64,000 bases of DNA, from positions 4,146,501-4,210,500 of the forward strand of contig NZ_CP117452.1 in the NCBI RefSeq assembly GCF_030687895.1, in the 5' to 3' direction. The stretch comes from Pseudomonas sp. FP198 (lineage in GTDB: Bacteria > Pseudomonadota > Gammaproteobacteria > Pseudomonadales > Pseudomonadaceae). The first letter of the stretch is position 1; every line of letters starts with the position of its first letter. The notes beneath the pieces are model-generated. The model worked only from the letters and a program-made list of their open reading frames with translations, was not told where the DNA came from and did not search any database. Below are positions 19,097 to 28,067 of this stretch, piece after piece. A program made the position numbers and the translations under genes.

Positions 19097-21220
19097 GTGT
19101 TCGTTGGCCCTTCCCGTCCAGGCTCATCACTGCTGTTGGCGCTGGTCATCAGCCCCTCCGTGGTGGCCGATGATCTGTTCGTGGACAACCAGCCCCTGCC
19201 CCAGGTACTCACCGCCACGCGCCTGAAACAGTCGCCGGCGGCGGTGCCGGGCAGCATGACCGTGCTTGACAGCGAGTTGATCAAGGCCAGCGGTGCCCGG
19301 GACATCAGCGAACTGTTGCGCCTGGTGCCGGGCATGATGGTCGGCAACCTCAGCGGCAACCAGGCCACGGTGAACTACCACGGCACCAACGCCAGCGAAG
19401 CGCGACGCATGCAGGTGCTGATCGACGGCCGCTCGGTGTACCGCGCCGGCCTCGCCACGGTGGACTGGAGTGACATCCCGGTCGCCATGGAAGACATCGA
19501 CCGGATCGAAGTCTTCCGCGGCCCCAACACCGTCAGCTACGGCGCCAATGCGCTGATGGCAGTCGTCAATATCATCACCCGCGCCCCGGCGGGTAGCCAC
19601 GGCACCCGGTTGAAAATGACCCGGGGCCAGCGTGGCATCAGCGACTGGTACGCCAGCCAGGGCAGCGGTTGGGAAAATGGCGACATGCGCCTGTCCTTGT
19701 CCGGCCAGGAAGATGACGGTTTCGACAGTGACCGCAACGGCGCGGACTACCGCGACAGTCGGCGCCTGAATCGCATCAACCTCTCCGTCAGCCAGGCCCT
19801 GGACGAATGGCAGAGCATCGATTGGCAACTGAGCGCCAAGGAGGGCAGCAACCAGCGGCCCTATACCTATCGCCCGGTTTTCGCCGGGATAACCGCGGCC
19901 GGGGACAACTCCGATGTCATCGCCAAGGACTACGCCGGTTCGTTGCGCTGGAACCTCGACCTGGACCCCAACCACAGTCTTTATGTACAAGGCTCGATCC
20001 AGCATTGGGATCGCCAGCAGACCTGGCGCGCCTGCGATGCCGAGGTGTCCTTCAGCCCGCAACTGACCGACCTCTGGCAGCTCAACCCGAATTACGCCGA
20101 GAAGCTGGCGCGCAATATTCCAAGCTTCCTTGGCACAGGAGCACCTGCCGGCACGGTCCAGGAACAGGCGCTGGCCAACCAGGTGATCGATCAATGGCGC
20201 AACGGTGCCTCGCGAACCCTGTGCGGCGACATCGACCAGAGCGCCCGGGAGTCACGTTACGACCTGGAAATCCAGGACACCCTGAGCCTGTCCGATAGCC
20301 TTCGCCTGGTCACCGGGGCGAATTATCGCTACGACCGGGCCGACTCCGAGACGTACTTCAATGGCACGCTGGACGACACCACCTGGCGTCTGTTCGGCCA
20401 GCTCGAATGGCGCGCCAGCGAGCATTGGCTGCTGCAGGGTGGCGCGATGTTCGAAGACACCCGCCTGACCGGTAGCTCACTGACCCCGCGAGTCGCGGTC
20501 AATTACCTGATCAACCCGCGACACGGGCTTCGGGCGGTGTACTCCGAGGCGGTGCGCTCGCCGGACATGTTCGAGAACAACGTCAACTGGAGCTACCAGG
20601 TCACCAACCTGCAGCCCGCCGCGTTCGGCCAGGACAGCGCGCGCTATTTCGTCCGCACGCGCGGCCCGGGGAACCTCGAGCAGGAGCACATGCGTTCGCG
20701 AGAGCTGGGCTACAACGGTTATTTCATGGACCTGGGCCTGACGGTGGATGTGAAGCTGTTCCATGACGAAATCACCGGCATGATCAGCGAACCGCTGCGC
20801 AACAACCAGTACATCGCCAGCAATGCCAACGACTCGCAGTTCGACGGTGCCGAGACCCAGCTCGACTGGCGCCTGACCAGCGCCGATCGCCTGCGCCTGA
20901 CCTATGCCTACGTTGATGCCCAGGCCAGCAATCCTCTCGACGAACAACTGACCGCCCGCAACAGCGGCTCGGCCGGATGGCTGCACGACTGGGGCCAGGG
21001 CTGGAACAGCGCGGTTTTCTATTACGGGGCCGACGGTCTCAACGGCTACCGCTACGAGCGGGTCGATACCCGCGTCGCCAGGCGGATCCCCCTGGGCAAG
21101 GCCAGCCTGGAGCTGGCGGGTATCGTGCAGCAGCGCCTCGATAACCAGCCGACCACGTTCGCCGACAATCGCTACGACGCCCGTCACGTCCTCTATTTCA
21201 GCGCGGAGCTGTCGTTCTAG
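19097..21220 (+). CDS. TonB-dependent outer-membrane receptor
   Basis: A TonB-dependent receptor of about 707 residues. A signal peptide (GPSRPGSSLLLALVISPSVV, cleavage near VVADD) precedes a TonB-box-like start, a plug domain (LKQSPAAVPGSMTVLD, ELLRLVPGMMVGNL, VFRGPNTVSYGANALMAVVN) and a beta-barrel ending in Phe (YFSAELSF). Two cysteines near the middle (WRACDAE and RTLCGD) probably close an extracellular loop. The GTG at 19097 is preferred because AAAGG lies 7 bases upstream and the signal peptide then has normal length; ATGs at 19034 and 19061 are in frame but lack ribosome sites. The next gene starts on the base after its stop codon. The BtuB/vitamin or metal-siderophore-like plug does not identify the ligand. 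Confidence 0.9.
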   Translation: MFVGPSRPGSSLLLALVISPSVVADDLFVDNQPLPQVLTATRLKQSPAAVPGSMTVLDSELIKASGARDISELLRLVPGMMVGNLSGNQATVNYHGTNASEARRMQVLIDGRSVYRAGLATVDWSDIPVAMEDIDRIEVFRGPNTVSYGANALMAVVNIITRAPAGSHGTRLKMTRGQRGISDWYASQGSGWENGDMRLSLSGQEDDGFDSDRNGADYRDSRRLNRINLSVSQALDEWQSIDWQLSAKEGSNQRPYTYRPVFAGITAAGDNSDVIAKDYAGSLRWNLDLDPNHSLYVQGSIQHWDRQQTWRACDAEVSFSPQLTDLWQLNPNYAEKLARNIPSFLGTGAPAGTVQEQALANQVIDQWRNGASRTLCGDIDQSARESRYDLEIQDTLSLSDSLRLVTGANYRYDRADSETYFNGTLDDTTWRLFGQLEWRASEHWLLQGGAMFEDTRLTGSSLTPRVAVNYLINPRHGLRAVYSEAVRSPDMFENNVNWSYQVTNLQPAAFGQDSARYFVRTRGPGNLEQEHMRSRELGYNGYFMDLGLTVDVKLFHDEITGMISEPLRNNQYIASNANDSQFDGAETQLDWRLTSADRLRLTYAYVDAQASNPLDEQLTARNSGSAGWLHDWGQGWNSAVFYYGADGLNGYRYERVDTRVARRIPLGKASLELAGIVQQRLDNQPTTFADNRYDARHVLYFSAELSF

Positions 21221-22153
21221 ATGTCTGCGGACCAACCGCGCAAGACGCCCCTCCGTGGCCGCCTGCCGCTACTCCTGTGCCTGGCGTTTGTCAGTCTGCT
21301 GACGACCCTCGATGCCCGGGCCGCCGAGATTCTCCTGACCGGCGCCCAGGATAGCCCCGGCGTGCAATCGTTCACCCAGGCCCTGCAAGCCCGACGCCCG
21401 CAAGACAACGTGCGGTTCGCGCCATTGGCCAGCCTGCCGTCGCCGGACCGTTTGCCCGGCGATGTGCGCCTGGTCCTGCTTGATCCGCCAAGCCTCGACT
21501 GGCGCCTGCAAAAAAACCACGGCCCGGCCACGCTGGTCTTGCGCATCAGTCGCTTGCAGGCATACGAACGCCTGGGCGAGGCAACGCCTGAGCGTCTGAG
21601 CCTGCTGTGGAGCGATCCGCCCATGGCGCGGCAACTGCAACTGATCCGCAGGGTGCTGCCGCAAGTGCGGCGGGTCGGCGTGCTGTTCGACCGGCACAGC
21701 GAATTCCTGCTCAAGGACATCCAGCAGGCAGCCAGGCCGCTGGGCCTGGAAATCGTCAGCGAACGCTGGGACGACAGCAGTGACAACCGTCCCTTGCAGA
21801 ACCTGCTGGGCCGCAGCGACGTACTGCTGGGCCTCGATGACCCCGACCTCTACAACCCCAAGACCGTGAAGAACCTGCTGCTCAGCAGCTACGCCCGGCA
21901 ACGCGCGCTGATCGGGCCAAGCGCCGCTTTTGTCAGGGCCGGCAGCCTGGCCAGCACCTACAGCGACCAGGACGACTGGCTGGCGATCCTCGACGAATTG
22001 CTCGACCGTCCCACCGCCAGCTGGCCGCGCACGCTGTATCCGGTCCGTTTCAAAGTCATGAGTAACCAGCAGGTCGCCCGCTCGCTGGGGATTGAACCGA
22101 TTGATGCCGAAGCCGTCGCTGCGCAGTTGGCAGAAGGAGAACACCGCCCATGA
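21221..22153 (+). CDS. Periplasmic ABC substrate-binding-like protein
   Basis: A 310-residue exported protein. After a signal peptide (LPLLLCLAFVSLLTTLDARA) comes a fold resembling the ABC_sub_bind family (COG2984): a first lobe with ILLTGAQDSPGVQSF, then RRVGVLFDRHSEFLLKDIQQAA, then LLGLDDPDLYNPKTVKNLLLSSY. No permease or ATPase gene is nearby, so it probably does not serve transport. Its stop overlaps the hybrid kinase start by 4 bases, and its start abuts the receptor stop. A role as a periplasmic ligand-binding or signal-presenting partner of the kinase is an inference from this tight packing. Confidence 0.8.
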   Translation: MSADQPRKTPLRGRLPLLLCLAFVSLLTTLDARAAEILLTGAQDSPGVQSFTQALQARRPQDNVRFAPLASLPSPDRLPGDVRLVLLDPPSLDWRLQKNHGPATLVLRISRLQAYERLGEATPERLSLLWSDPPMARQLQLIRRVLPQVRRVGVLFDRHSEFLLKDIQQAARPLGLEIVSERWDDSSDNRPLQNLLGRSDVLLGLDDPDLYNPKTVKNLLLSSYARQRALIGPSAAFVRAGSLASTYSDQDDWLAILDELLDRPTASWPRTLYPVRFKVMSNQQVARSLGIEPIDAEAVAAQLAEGEHRP

Positions 22154-24051
22154 CCTTGCGTCGACGTTGGGATATCAATACCCGCACCCAGCTCATTGCC
22201 CTCGGCCCGGCATTGTTGCTGACCGTGCTGTTGATCAGCTTCTTTACCTTCGTGCGAATCCAGGACTTGCGCCAGGAGCTCAACCACACCGGGCAACTGA
22301 TCGCCAACCAACTGGCTCCGGCAGCGGAATACGGGGTGATTTCCGGCAACAACGAAGTGCTGGAAAGCTTGCTCACCGCCACCCTGGCCACCCCTCACGT
22401 GCGCTTCCTGGAAGTCCAGGACCGCACGGAGCGGATCCTGGTGTACGTCGAGCAACCGGCGCAGACCCGCAGCCACTCGCGGCAGGTGGAGGTGTTCCAG
22501 GCTCCGGTTCGCCTGCAACGCATCGCGCTGAACAATGATTTCCTGCAGGGCACCAGCCCGTCCACCGAGGCGCCCGGCGAAGACTACCTGGGCCGCGTGA
22601 TCGTCGGCATGTCCAGTGACGCCTTCAGCGAGCGCCAGCAGGAGATCCTGCTCAAGGCCGCGATCCTGGCGCTGTTCGCCCTGCTCTTTACCTTCCTGGT
22701 GGCGCGCCGCCTGGCCGCCAGCCTGTCACAGCCGATCCGCGACATCGGCGACGCGGTCAAGGCGATCCAGCAAGGCGACTACAGCACCCCGTTGCCGATC
22801 GTCGACGACGGCGAACTGGGCGCTCTGTCGCGGCACATCAACAATCTGGCCGACGGCCTCGAGCAGGCCAGCCGCGAACAGCAGCAAGCCATGGCGCAGT
22901 TGATCCAGACCCGGGAGGAAGCGGAAAAGGCCAACAGCGCCAAATCGGAATTCCTGGCCATGATGAGCCATGAACTGCGCACGCCCATGAATGGCGTCCT
23001 AGGCATGTTGCAGTTGCTGGAAACCACGCAGATGACCGACGAGCAGCACGAGTACACCGCGCTGGCTTCGGAATCCACCGAGCACCTGCTGAAGGTGATC
23101 AACGACATTCTCGACTTCTCGCGCATCGAGCGTTCGGCCCTGGAACTGGAACATATCGCTTTCAACCTGGCGGAACTGGTCGGCAGCTGTGCCCAGTCAT
23201 TCCAGCACAGCGCCGCGCAACGCAAGCTGGGCCTGGACCTGCTGATCCCCGACGACATGCGCGCCCTGCAAGTGCAAGGCGACCCGACGCGGATCCGCCA
23301 GATCCTGGTCAACCTGATCGGCAACGCACTGAAGTTCACCGACCAGGGGCGCGTCACCGTGCAATGCCAGTGGCAGGCGCTGGATCATGAACTGCTGTGG
23401 TTCACCTGCACGGTACGCGACAGCGGGATCGGCATCCCGGCCGACAGCCTGGAGCGCATGTTCGATGCGTTCCAGCAGGCCGACAGTTCGATTTCCCGGC
23501 GTTATGGCGGCACCGGCCTGGGCCTGCCGATCGCGCGTACCCTGGCCGAACGCATGGGCGGCACACTGCGGGCCCAGAGCGTGGAAGGCCAAGGCTCGGT
23601 GTTCACCCTGGAAATCCCGCTCGCGCTGTCCCGGCAGTCCCCACCGACCGTGGCCCCGCGCGCGCCCGGTAGCGGCAGCGATGGTGAGGGCCGCAACGTC
23701 CTGCTGGTGGAAGACAATCCGGTCAACCAGACCGTGATCGAAGCCATGCTGCGCAGCCTGGGCTTCACGGTTAGCGTCGCCACCGATGGCGCCCAGGCCG
23801 TGCGCAGCGCCGAGAGCCTGATTTTCGAAGTGATCCTGATGGACTGCCGGCTTCCGGTGATCGATGGCTACGAAGCCACACGACAGATCCGTCAGTTACC
23901 GGGCTGCGCCGAGGTGCCCATCATCGCCCTGACGGCCAACGCGTTGCAGGGCGACCGTGAAGCCTGCCTGGCCGCAGGCATGAACGATTACCTGGCCAAG
24001 CCATTCAAAAGAATTGACCTGCAGCAGATTTTGCAGCGCTGGGTGCGTTGA
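22150..24051 (+). CDS. Hybrid sensor histidine kinase/response regulator, PA1611 type
   Basis: A 633-residue membrane kinase. A first membrane segment lies at about 15-38. A periplasmic domain of about 140 residues follows, then a second segment near 172-192, HAMP, HisKA with His274 in MMSHELRTPMNGV, an ATPase domain (NLIGNALKFTD, DSGIGIP, GGTGLGLPIA), and a receiver with Asp565 in VILMDCRLPVIDGYE and LAKPF. There is no Hpt domain, so phosphotransfer must use a separate Hpt protein. Architecture and position beside fabA match PA1611 of P. aeruginosa, which is known to interact with RetS and to feed the HptB/Gac branch that governs biofilm versus acute virulence. That role here is inferred from homology and synteny. 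Confidence 0.9.
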   Translation: MTLRRRWDINTRTQLIALGPALLLTVLLISFFTFVRIQDLRQELNHTGQLIANQLAPAAEYGVISGNNEVLESLLTATLATPHVRFLEVQDRTERILVYVEQPAQTRSHSRQVEVFQAPVRLQRIALNNDFLQGTSPSTEAPGEDYLGRVIVGMSSDAFSERQQEILLKAAILALFALLFTFLVARRLAASLSQPIRDIGDAVKAIQQGDYSTPLPIVDDGELGALSRHINNLADGLEQASREQQQAMAQLIQTREEAEKANSAKSEFLAMMSHELRTPMNGVLGMLQLLETTQMTDEQHEYTALASESTEHLLKVINDILDFSRIERSALELEHIAFNLAELVGSCAQSFQHSAAQRKLGLDLLIPDDMRALQVQGDPTRIRQILVNLIGNALKFTDQGRVTVQCQWQALDHELLWFTCTVRDSGIGIPADSLERMFDAFQQADSSISRRYGGTGLGLPIARTLAERMGGTLRAQSVEGQGSVFTLEIPLALSRQSPPTVAPRAPGSGSDGEGRNVLLVEDNPVNQTVIEAMLRSLGFTVSVATDGAQAVRSAESLIFEVILMDCRLPVIDGYEATRQIRQLPGCAEVPIIALTANALQGDREACLAAGMNDYLAKPFKRIDLQQILQRWVR

Positions 24052-24300
24052 TCCGGGGCCTTGGACCATCTGTGACTGGCGTGAAAGGCGAAAGTGCGGC
24101 AGTCTTAAGCACCCGGACAAGTCTCGATCGGGAAACGAATAACAATTTCAGTGCACAGGTGTACATTCATTTTCCCGTGTGCTGTGACTTTCACTACAAC
24201 GCAATAGTCTATGAGTAGGCTGCCGACTCGAGGCATGAACGCTTCGATCGGCCGGGAAGATTTGCCCCACCCTGCCGCATGGGACTATTGAGGAGCTCGC
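24052..24300. other. fabAB upstream region
   Basis: This 249-bp spacer must hold the fabAB promoter. It carries an 18-bp imperfect palindrome at 24150-24167, flanked by cgggaaa (24129-24135) and its complement tttcccg (24171-24177). I see no confident -35/-10 pair. No ORF or RNA gene is visible. Confidence 0.6.
24150..24167. promoter_or_regulatory. Candidate DesT/FabT-like operator upstream of fabA
   Basis: AGTGCACAGGTGTACATT is a near-palindrome with the pattern AGTGnAC-N4-GTnCAyT. As remembered, the DesT repressor of P. aeruginosa binds an 18-bp palindrome of this type (AGTGAAC...GTTCACT) before desCB and fabAB to tune unsaturated fatty acid synthesis. The match and the position 134 bp before fabA suggest a DesT site; binding has not been shown here. 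Confidence 0.55.
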
Positions 24301-24816
24301 ATGACCAAACAAAACGCCTTTACTCGGGAAGATCTGCTGCGCTGCAGTCGCGGTGAGCTGTTCGGCCCAGGTAACGCGCAACTGCCCGCCCCGAACATGC
24401 TGATGGTGGATCGCATCACCCATATCAGCGACGAGGGTGGCAAGTACGGCAAAGGTGAATTGGTCGCCGAGCTGGATATCACTCCGGACCTGTGGTTCTT
24501 CGCCTGCCATTTCGAAGGTGACCCGGTGATGCCGGGCTGCCTGGGCCTGGATGCCATGTGGCAACTGGTCGGCTTCTTCCTTGGCTGGCAGGGCCTGCCG
24601 GGTCGCGGTCGCGCCCTGGGTTCGGGCGAGGTGAAGTTCTTCGGTCAGGTGCTCCCGACCGCGAAGAAGATTACCTATAACATTCATATCAAACGCGTCC
24701 TCAAGGGCAAGCTGAACATGGCCATTGCCGATGGTTCGGTGGCTGTCGACGGTCGCGAGATCTACACCGCCGAAGGCCTTCGGGTCGGCGTTTTCACCTC
24801 CACTGACAACTTCTAA
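24301..24816 (+). CDS. fabA: 3-hydroxydecanoyl-ACP dehydratase/isomerase
   Basis: FabA dehydrates 3-hydroxydecanoyl-ACP and isomerises trans-2- to cis-3-decenoyl-ACP, the branch point for unsaturated fatty acids. The protein has 171 residues, the standard length. His70 in [13 protein letters not shown] and Asp84 in LGLDAMW form the known active site. AGGAGC lies 5 bases before the ATG. fabB follows after 11 bp, so the two form the usual operon. Confidence 0.98.
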   Translation: MTKQNAFTREDLLRCSRGELFGPGNAQLPAPNMLMVDRITHISDEGGKYGKGELVAELDITPDLWFFACHFEGDPVMPGCLGLDAMWQLVGFFLGWQGLPGRGRALGSGEVKFFGQVLPTAKKITYNIHIKRVLKGKLNMAIADGSVAVDGREIYTAEGLRVGVFTSTDNF

Positions 24817-24827
24817 GGGTTATCCGC

Positions 24828-26048
24828 ATGCGCCGCGTCGTTATCACTGGTCTGGGCATCGTTTCGTGCCTGGGCAATGACAAAGAGACCGTCTCCGCTA
24901 ACCTGCGTGCAAGTCGCCCTGGCATCCGGTACAACCCGGAATACGCCGAAATGGGTCTGCGTAGCCAGGTTTCCGGCTCCATTGACCTCAATCTCGAAGA
25001 GCTGATCGATCGCAAGATCTACCGTTTCGTCGGCCACGCGGCAGCTTATGCCTACCTGGCCATGAAGGACGCAATCGTTGATTCCGGCCTGACCGACGAG
25101 CAGGTTTCCAACGTGCGCACCGGCCTGATCGCCGGTTCCGGTGGCGCGTCGACCCTGAACCAGATGGAAGCGCTGGACATCCTGCGCGAGAAAGGCGTCA
25201 AGCGTGTCGGCCCGTACCGCGTCACGCGGACCATGGGCAGCACCGTGTCGGCCTGCCTGGCCACGCCATTCAAGATCAAGGGCCTGAACTACTCGATCTC
25301 CTCCGCTTGCGCCACCAGTGCCCACTGCATTGGCACCGCGGTCGAGCAGATCCAGATGGGCAAGCAGGACATCGTCTTCGCCGGCGGCGGCGAAGAAGAA
25401 CATTGGAGCCAGTCGTTCCTGTTCGACGCGATGGGCGCCTTGTCCAGCAAGCGTAACGACTCCCCGCAGACAGCTTCCCGTGCCTACGATGCCGACCGTG
25501 ACGGTTTTGTCATCGCCGGCGGTGGCGGCATGGTCGTGGTCGAGGAGCTGGAACACGCCCTGGCACGTGGCGCGAAAATCTATGCGGAAATCGTCGGCTA
25601 CGGCGCCACTTCCGACGGCTACGACATGGTCGCGCCAAGCGGCGAAGGTGCCGTGCGCTGCATGCAGATGGCCATGTCCACCGTCGATACGCCAATCGAC
25701 TACCTGAACACCCACGGCACCTCGACTCCGGTCGGCGACGTCGCGGAGATGAAAGGCGTACGTGAAGTGTTCGGCGACAAGGCTCCGGCCATCAGCTCCA
25801 CCAAGAGCCTGTCGGGTCACTCCCTGGGCGCCGCCGGCGTTCACGAAGCGATCTACTGCATGCTGATGATGGAAGGCAACTTCATGGCCGGTTCGGCCAA
25901 CATCGACGAGCTGGACCCGGAAGTGGCCGACCTGCCGATCCTGACCAAGACTCGCGAAAACGCCACCATCAATACCGTGATGAGCAACAGCTTCGGCTTC
26001 GGTGGCACCAACGCTACCCTGGTGATGAAGCGCTGGCAGGGCCAGTAA
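24828..26048 (+). CDS. fabB: 3-oxoacyl-ACP synthase I
   Basis: FabB elongates cis-3-decenoyl-ACP and so commits it to unsaturated fatty acids. The protein has 406 residues. The catalytic triad of this class is present: Cys161 in [10 protein letters not shown], the histidines in [11 protein letters not shown] and [10 protein letters not shown], plus the lysine in SSTKSLSG and the C-terminal [10 protein letters not shown]. It is translated just after fabA and ends before a strong terminator. Confidence 0.98.
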   Translation: MRRVVITGLGIVSCLGNDKETVSANLRASRPGIRYNPEYAEMGLRSQVSGSIDLNLEELIDRKIYRFVGHAAAYAYLAMKDAIVDSGLTDEQVSNVRTGLIAGSGGASTLNQMEALDILREKGVKRVGPYRVTRTMGSTVSACLATPFKIKGLNYSISSACATSAHCIGTAVEQIQMGKQDIVFAGGGEEEHWSQSFLFDAMGALSSKRNDSPQTASRAYDADRDGFVIAGGGGMVVVEELEHALARGAKIYAEIVGYGATSDGYDMVAPSGEGAVRCMQMAMSTVDTPIDYLNTHGTSTPVGDVAEMKGVREVFGDKAPAISSTKSLSGHSLGAAGVHEAIYCMLMMEGNFMAGSANIDELDPEVADLPILTKTRENATINTVMSNSFGFGGTNATLVMKRWQGQ

Positions 26049-26070
26049 GCCCCGCTGCTACGCCGCACAC

Positions 26071-26103
26071 AAAAACGCCCCGACTGGTTCGGGGCGTTTT
26101 TTT
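26071..26103 (+). terminator. Terminator after fabB
   Basis: The stem aacgcccc with ggggcgtt is extended by flanking A and T runs (aaaaacgccccga / ttcggggcgttttttt). It lies 22 bp after the fabB stop and ends in seven T residues; the symmetric A-run makes it potentially bidirectional. Confidence 0.92.
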
Positions 26104-26141
26104 GTCTGCTCACAACACAAAATCTCTGAGTGAACTCCCCT

Positions 26142-26229
26142 GTGGGAGCGAGCTTGCTCGCGATGGCGCCGGGCCAGTCAGTATCGAAGTTTGCTGATCC
26201 ACCGCTATCGCGAGCAAGCTCGCTCCCAC
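26142..26229. repeat. REP pair (inward, T subtype)
   Basis: Two inverted GAGCTTGC-type REP arms lie in the convergent spacer between the fabB terminator and the DUF3859 gene. The right arm ends 12 bp before the stop codon of the latter. Confidence 0.92.
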
Positions 26230-26241
26230 AGTTAACCCGAC

Positions 26242-26706
26242 TTAGCGCACGACAAACCGCTGCTGCGCCAGCAGCCGATCACCCTGGAACACCATGAATC
26301 GCCACTCCCCCGGCACCACTTCGTGGCTTTCGGTGAATTCGTAGGCCATCACATCCTGCGGCGCGCCAGGCACCAGCTTCTGGATGACTTCGAATTTGTC
26401 ATGGCGCACGCCATCGGGGGTACGGATGCCCGGGGTGAAATACAGCAGCGTCAACGGCTGGTCATCCGCGACCTTGCCGGCCAGCTGGTAGCGCATGCCA
26501 AATTTGGTGCCCAGCTTTGCCGGTACGCTCTCGGTCTGGCGGATCTGCTCATTGCTGCGCCGCAAGACCCGCTCGCCCGATTGCAATTCGGCTTGCGGCC
26601 CTTCGAAGACACCGTATTCCACCAGACCTTCGACACGAACTTCGGCCTGTGCCAGGCCGCAGGTCAACAACAGCGCGACCAGTGCGCTTGAACGGGTGAG
26701 ATGCAT
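26242..26706 (-). CDS. DUF3859-like exported protein
   Basis: A 154-residue protein with a signal peptide (LTRSSALVALLLTCGLAQA, cleavage before EVRVEG). The mature part is rich in beta-prone segments (GLVEYGVFEG, LGTKFGMRYQLAG, PGEWRFMVFQGDRLLAQQ) and resembles the DUF3859 family, probably a small immunoglobulin-like periplasmic domain. Function unknown. The ATG at 26706 is chosen because it starts the signal peptide and has AAGGAGC upstream; the longer frame to 26847 runs into a repeat. Confidence 0.78.
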   Translation of the reverse strand: MHLTRSSALVALLLTCGLAQAEVRVEGLVEYGVFEGPQAELQSGERVLRRSNEQIRQTESVPAKLGTKFGMRYQLAGKVADDQPLTLLYFTPGIRTPDGVRHDKFEVIQKLVPGAPQDVMAYEFTESHEVVPGEWRFMVFQGDRLLAQQRFVVR

Positions 26707-26791
26707 AGTGCGCTCCTTGATTGAGATGAGCGCGAGGGTATGACGCGGGAGTGACAGCCTGATGACAAAGCCAATGCACTCCCATTCTCTT

Positions 26792-26920
26792 GTGGCGAGG
26801 GGATTTTCCCCGCTGGACTGCGCAGCAGGCCCAAAACTGACGAACATGATAGGCCTGATACACCGGGATCCGGACTATGGGGCCGCTTCGCGACCCAGCG
26901 GGGATAAATCCCCTCGCCAC
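26792..26920. repeat. Long inverted repeat, GTGGCGAGGGGATTTATCCCC family
   Basis: The left arm begins GTGGCGAGGGGATTTTCCCC and continues gctggactgcgcagcaggccc. The right arm ggccgcttcgcgacccagcggggataaatcccctcgccac can pair with it. It occupies the spacer between the amidohydrolase and DUF3859 genes; nothing else is seen there. Confidence 0.88.
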
Positions 26921-26931
26921 AAAAAGCGATC

Positions 26932-27972
26932 TCAGCGTGGGGCGGTACGGGGCAACACCGCCAGAAAGTTATCCCGCGCGACTTTCCTCGCGACATCTTC
27001 CGGCAAGGCATCAAGGAACAGGTCGAAGCTGCGCAACTCCTTGCCCAGCTTGTTGAAGCGTCCGACCACATCAGACCCGACCATGAAGCGCTCCGGGAAG
27101 CGCTCCACCAGTTTTACCCACTCCTCGCGGGGCTTACCCGCCTCGTCGAGCAAATACGGCGTGAGCATGCTCCAGGACAGGTCGATGTACAGATTGGGGT
27201 AAGACTCAAGCATCCGCGTCAGGGTGGGCAACAGGAAATCCAGCCGAGTCTGGTGCCGATGGATTTCCATGCTGGTGCCGGCATGGGCCCAGATGAATCG
27301 CGTATGGGGATGATTACGCAACGGCTCTTCGACCTCCGCCAGGTACAGCGGATTTTTCTCACGCTTGGAGGTGATGTTGGAATGCAGCATCACCGGCAGG
27401 TCATTTTCAGCCGCGAGGTGATAGATCCGCGTCATCGCTTCGTTGTTGGCGCGCGGTGTGTCGCCGGAGGTCAGCGCCGTCAGGTCGTCATGGCGAGTGA
27501 AGACTTCGCCGATGCCTTGCCACAGCCCCGGATACAGGTCGAGCATGCGCTGGATATGGGCGTCGGAGTTCTTGTCATTGGGATTGAAGCCGGACAGGAA
27601 CGGATGGAAGTACTGCCGCTGTTCGGCGGGCAGTTTGTTTACCGCTGCGGCGACAATCACATCGGTGGCGCTGTACCAATAGGCGTCGGCATCGTCACCG
27701 GCGTAATAGCGCGGGCGCTTGGGTTCGTCTTCATGCCATTTCTTGGCCACCGGCACGCCGGAAATCATCACGTGTTCGATGCGATTGTCCGCCATGGCCT
27801 TGAGCAACTTGGGCATGCCGGCCGTTTCCTGGAAGAAATCGACGTAGTGCAGGTGCGCATCGCTGTAGGTGTATTCGCGAGCCACGGCGCCGGTGCTCGG
27901 AACAGCCAGCAGCCAAATGAAGATCAAACGGGTCAAGGGCACAGGCAGTCTCCGAAAAGCCATAAGCAGCAT
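26932..27972 (-). CDS. Exported amidohydrolase (amidohydrolase_2 family)
   Basis: A 346-residue protein whose N-terminus (RLIFIWLLAVPSTGAVA) looks like a signal peptide, so the enzyme is probably periplasmic, unusual for this family. The metal-site start YSDAHLHYVDFF (HxH) is near residue 40. LPVMLHSNIT, IWAHAGTSMEIHRHQ and a C-terminal aspartate in MVGSDVVGR follow the order expected of metal-dependent TIM-barrel hydrolases. Start is ATG 27972, or 27963 three codons later. Substrate unknown. It is divergent from the pirin gene, about 95 bp apart. Confidence 0.85.
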   Translation of the reverse strand: MLLMAFRRLPVPLTRLIFIWLLAVPSTGAVAREYTYSDAHLHYVDFFQETAGMPKLLKAMADNRIEHVMISGVPVAKKWHEDEPKRPRYYAGDDADAYWYSATDVIVAAAVNKLPAEQRQYFHPFLSGFNPNDKNSDAHIQRMLDLYPGLWQGIGEVFTRHDDLTALTSGDTPRANNEAMTRIYHLAAENDLPVMLHSNITSKREKNPLYLAEVEEPLRNHPHTRFIWAHAGTSMEIHRHQTRLDFLLPTLTRMLESYPNLYIDLSWSMLTPYLLDEAGKPREEWVKLVERFPERFMVGSDVVGRFNKLGKELRSFDLFLDALPEDVARKVARDNFLAVLPRTAPR

Positions 27973-28067
27973 AGACCCATCCGTCCCGCCTGGGTTCAGC
28001 CAGCGCTGCCGTCCGCTGTAGCCTCGGGTTATGCTTTGCGCATTCGTCGTTCAACCTGGAAGACACC

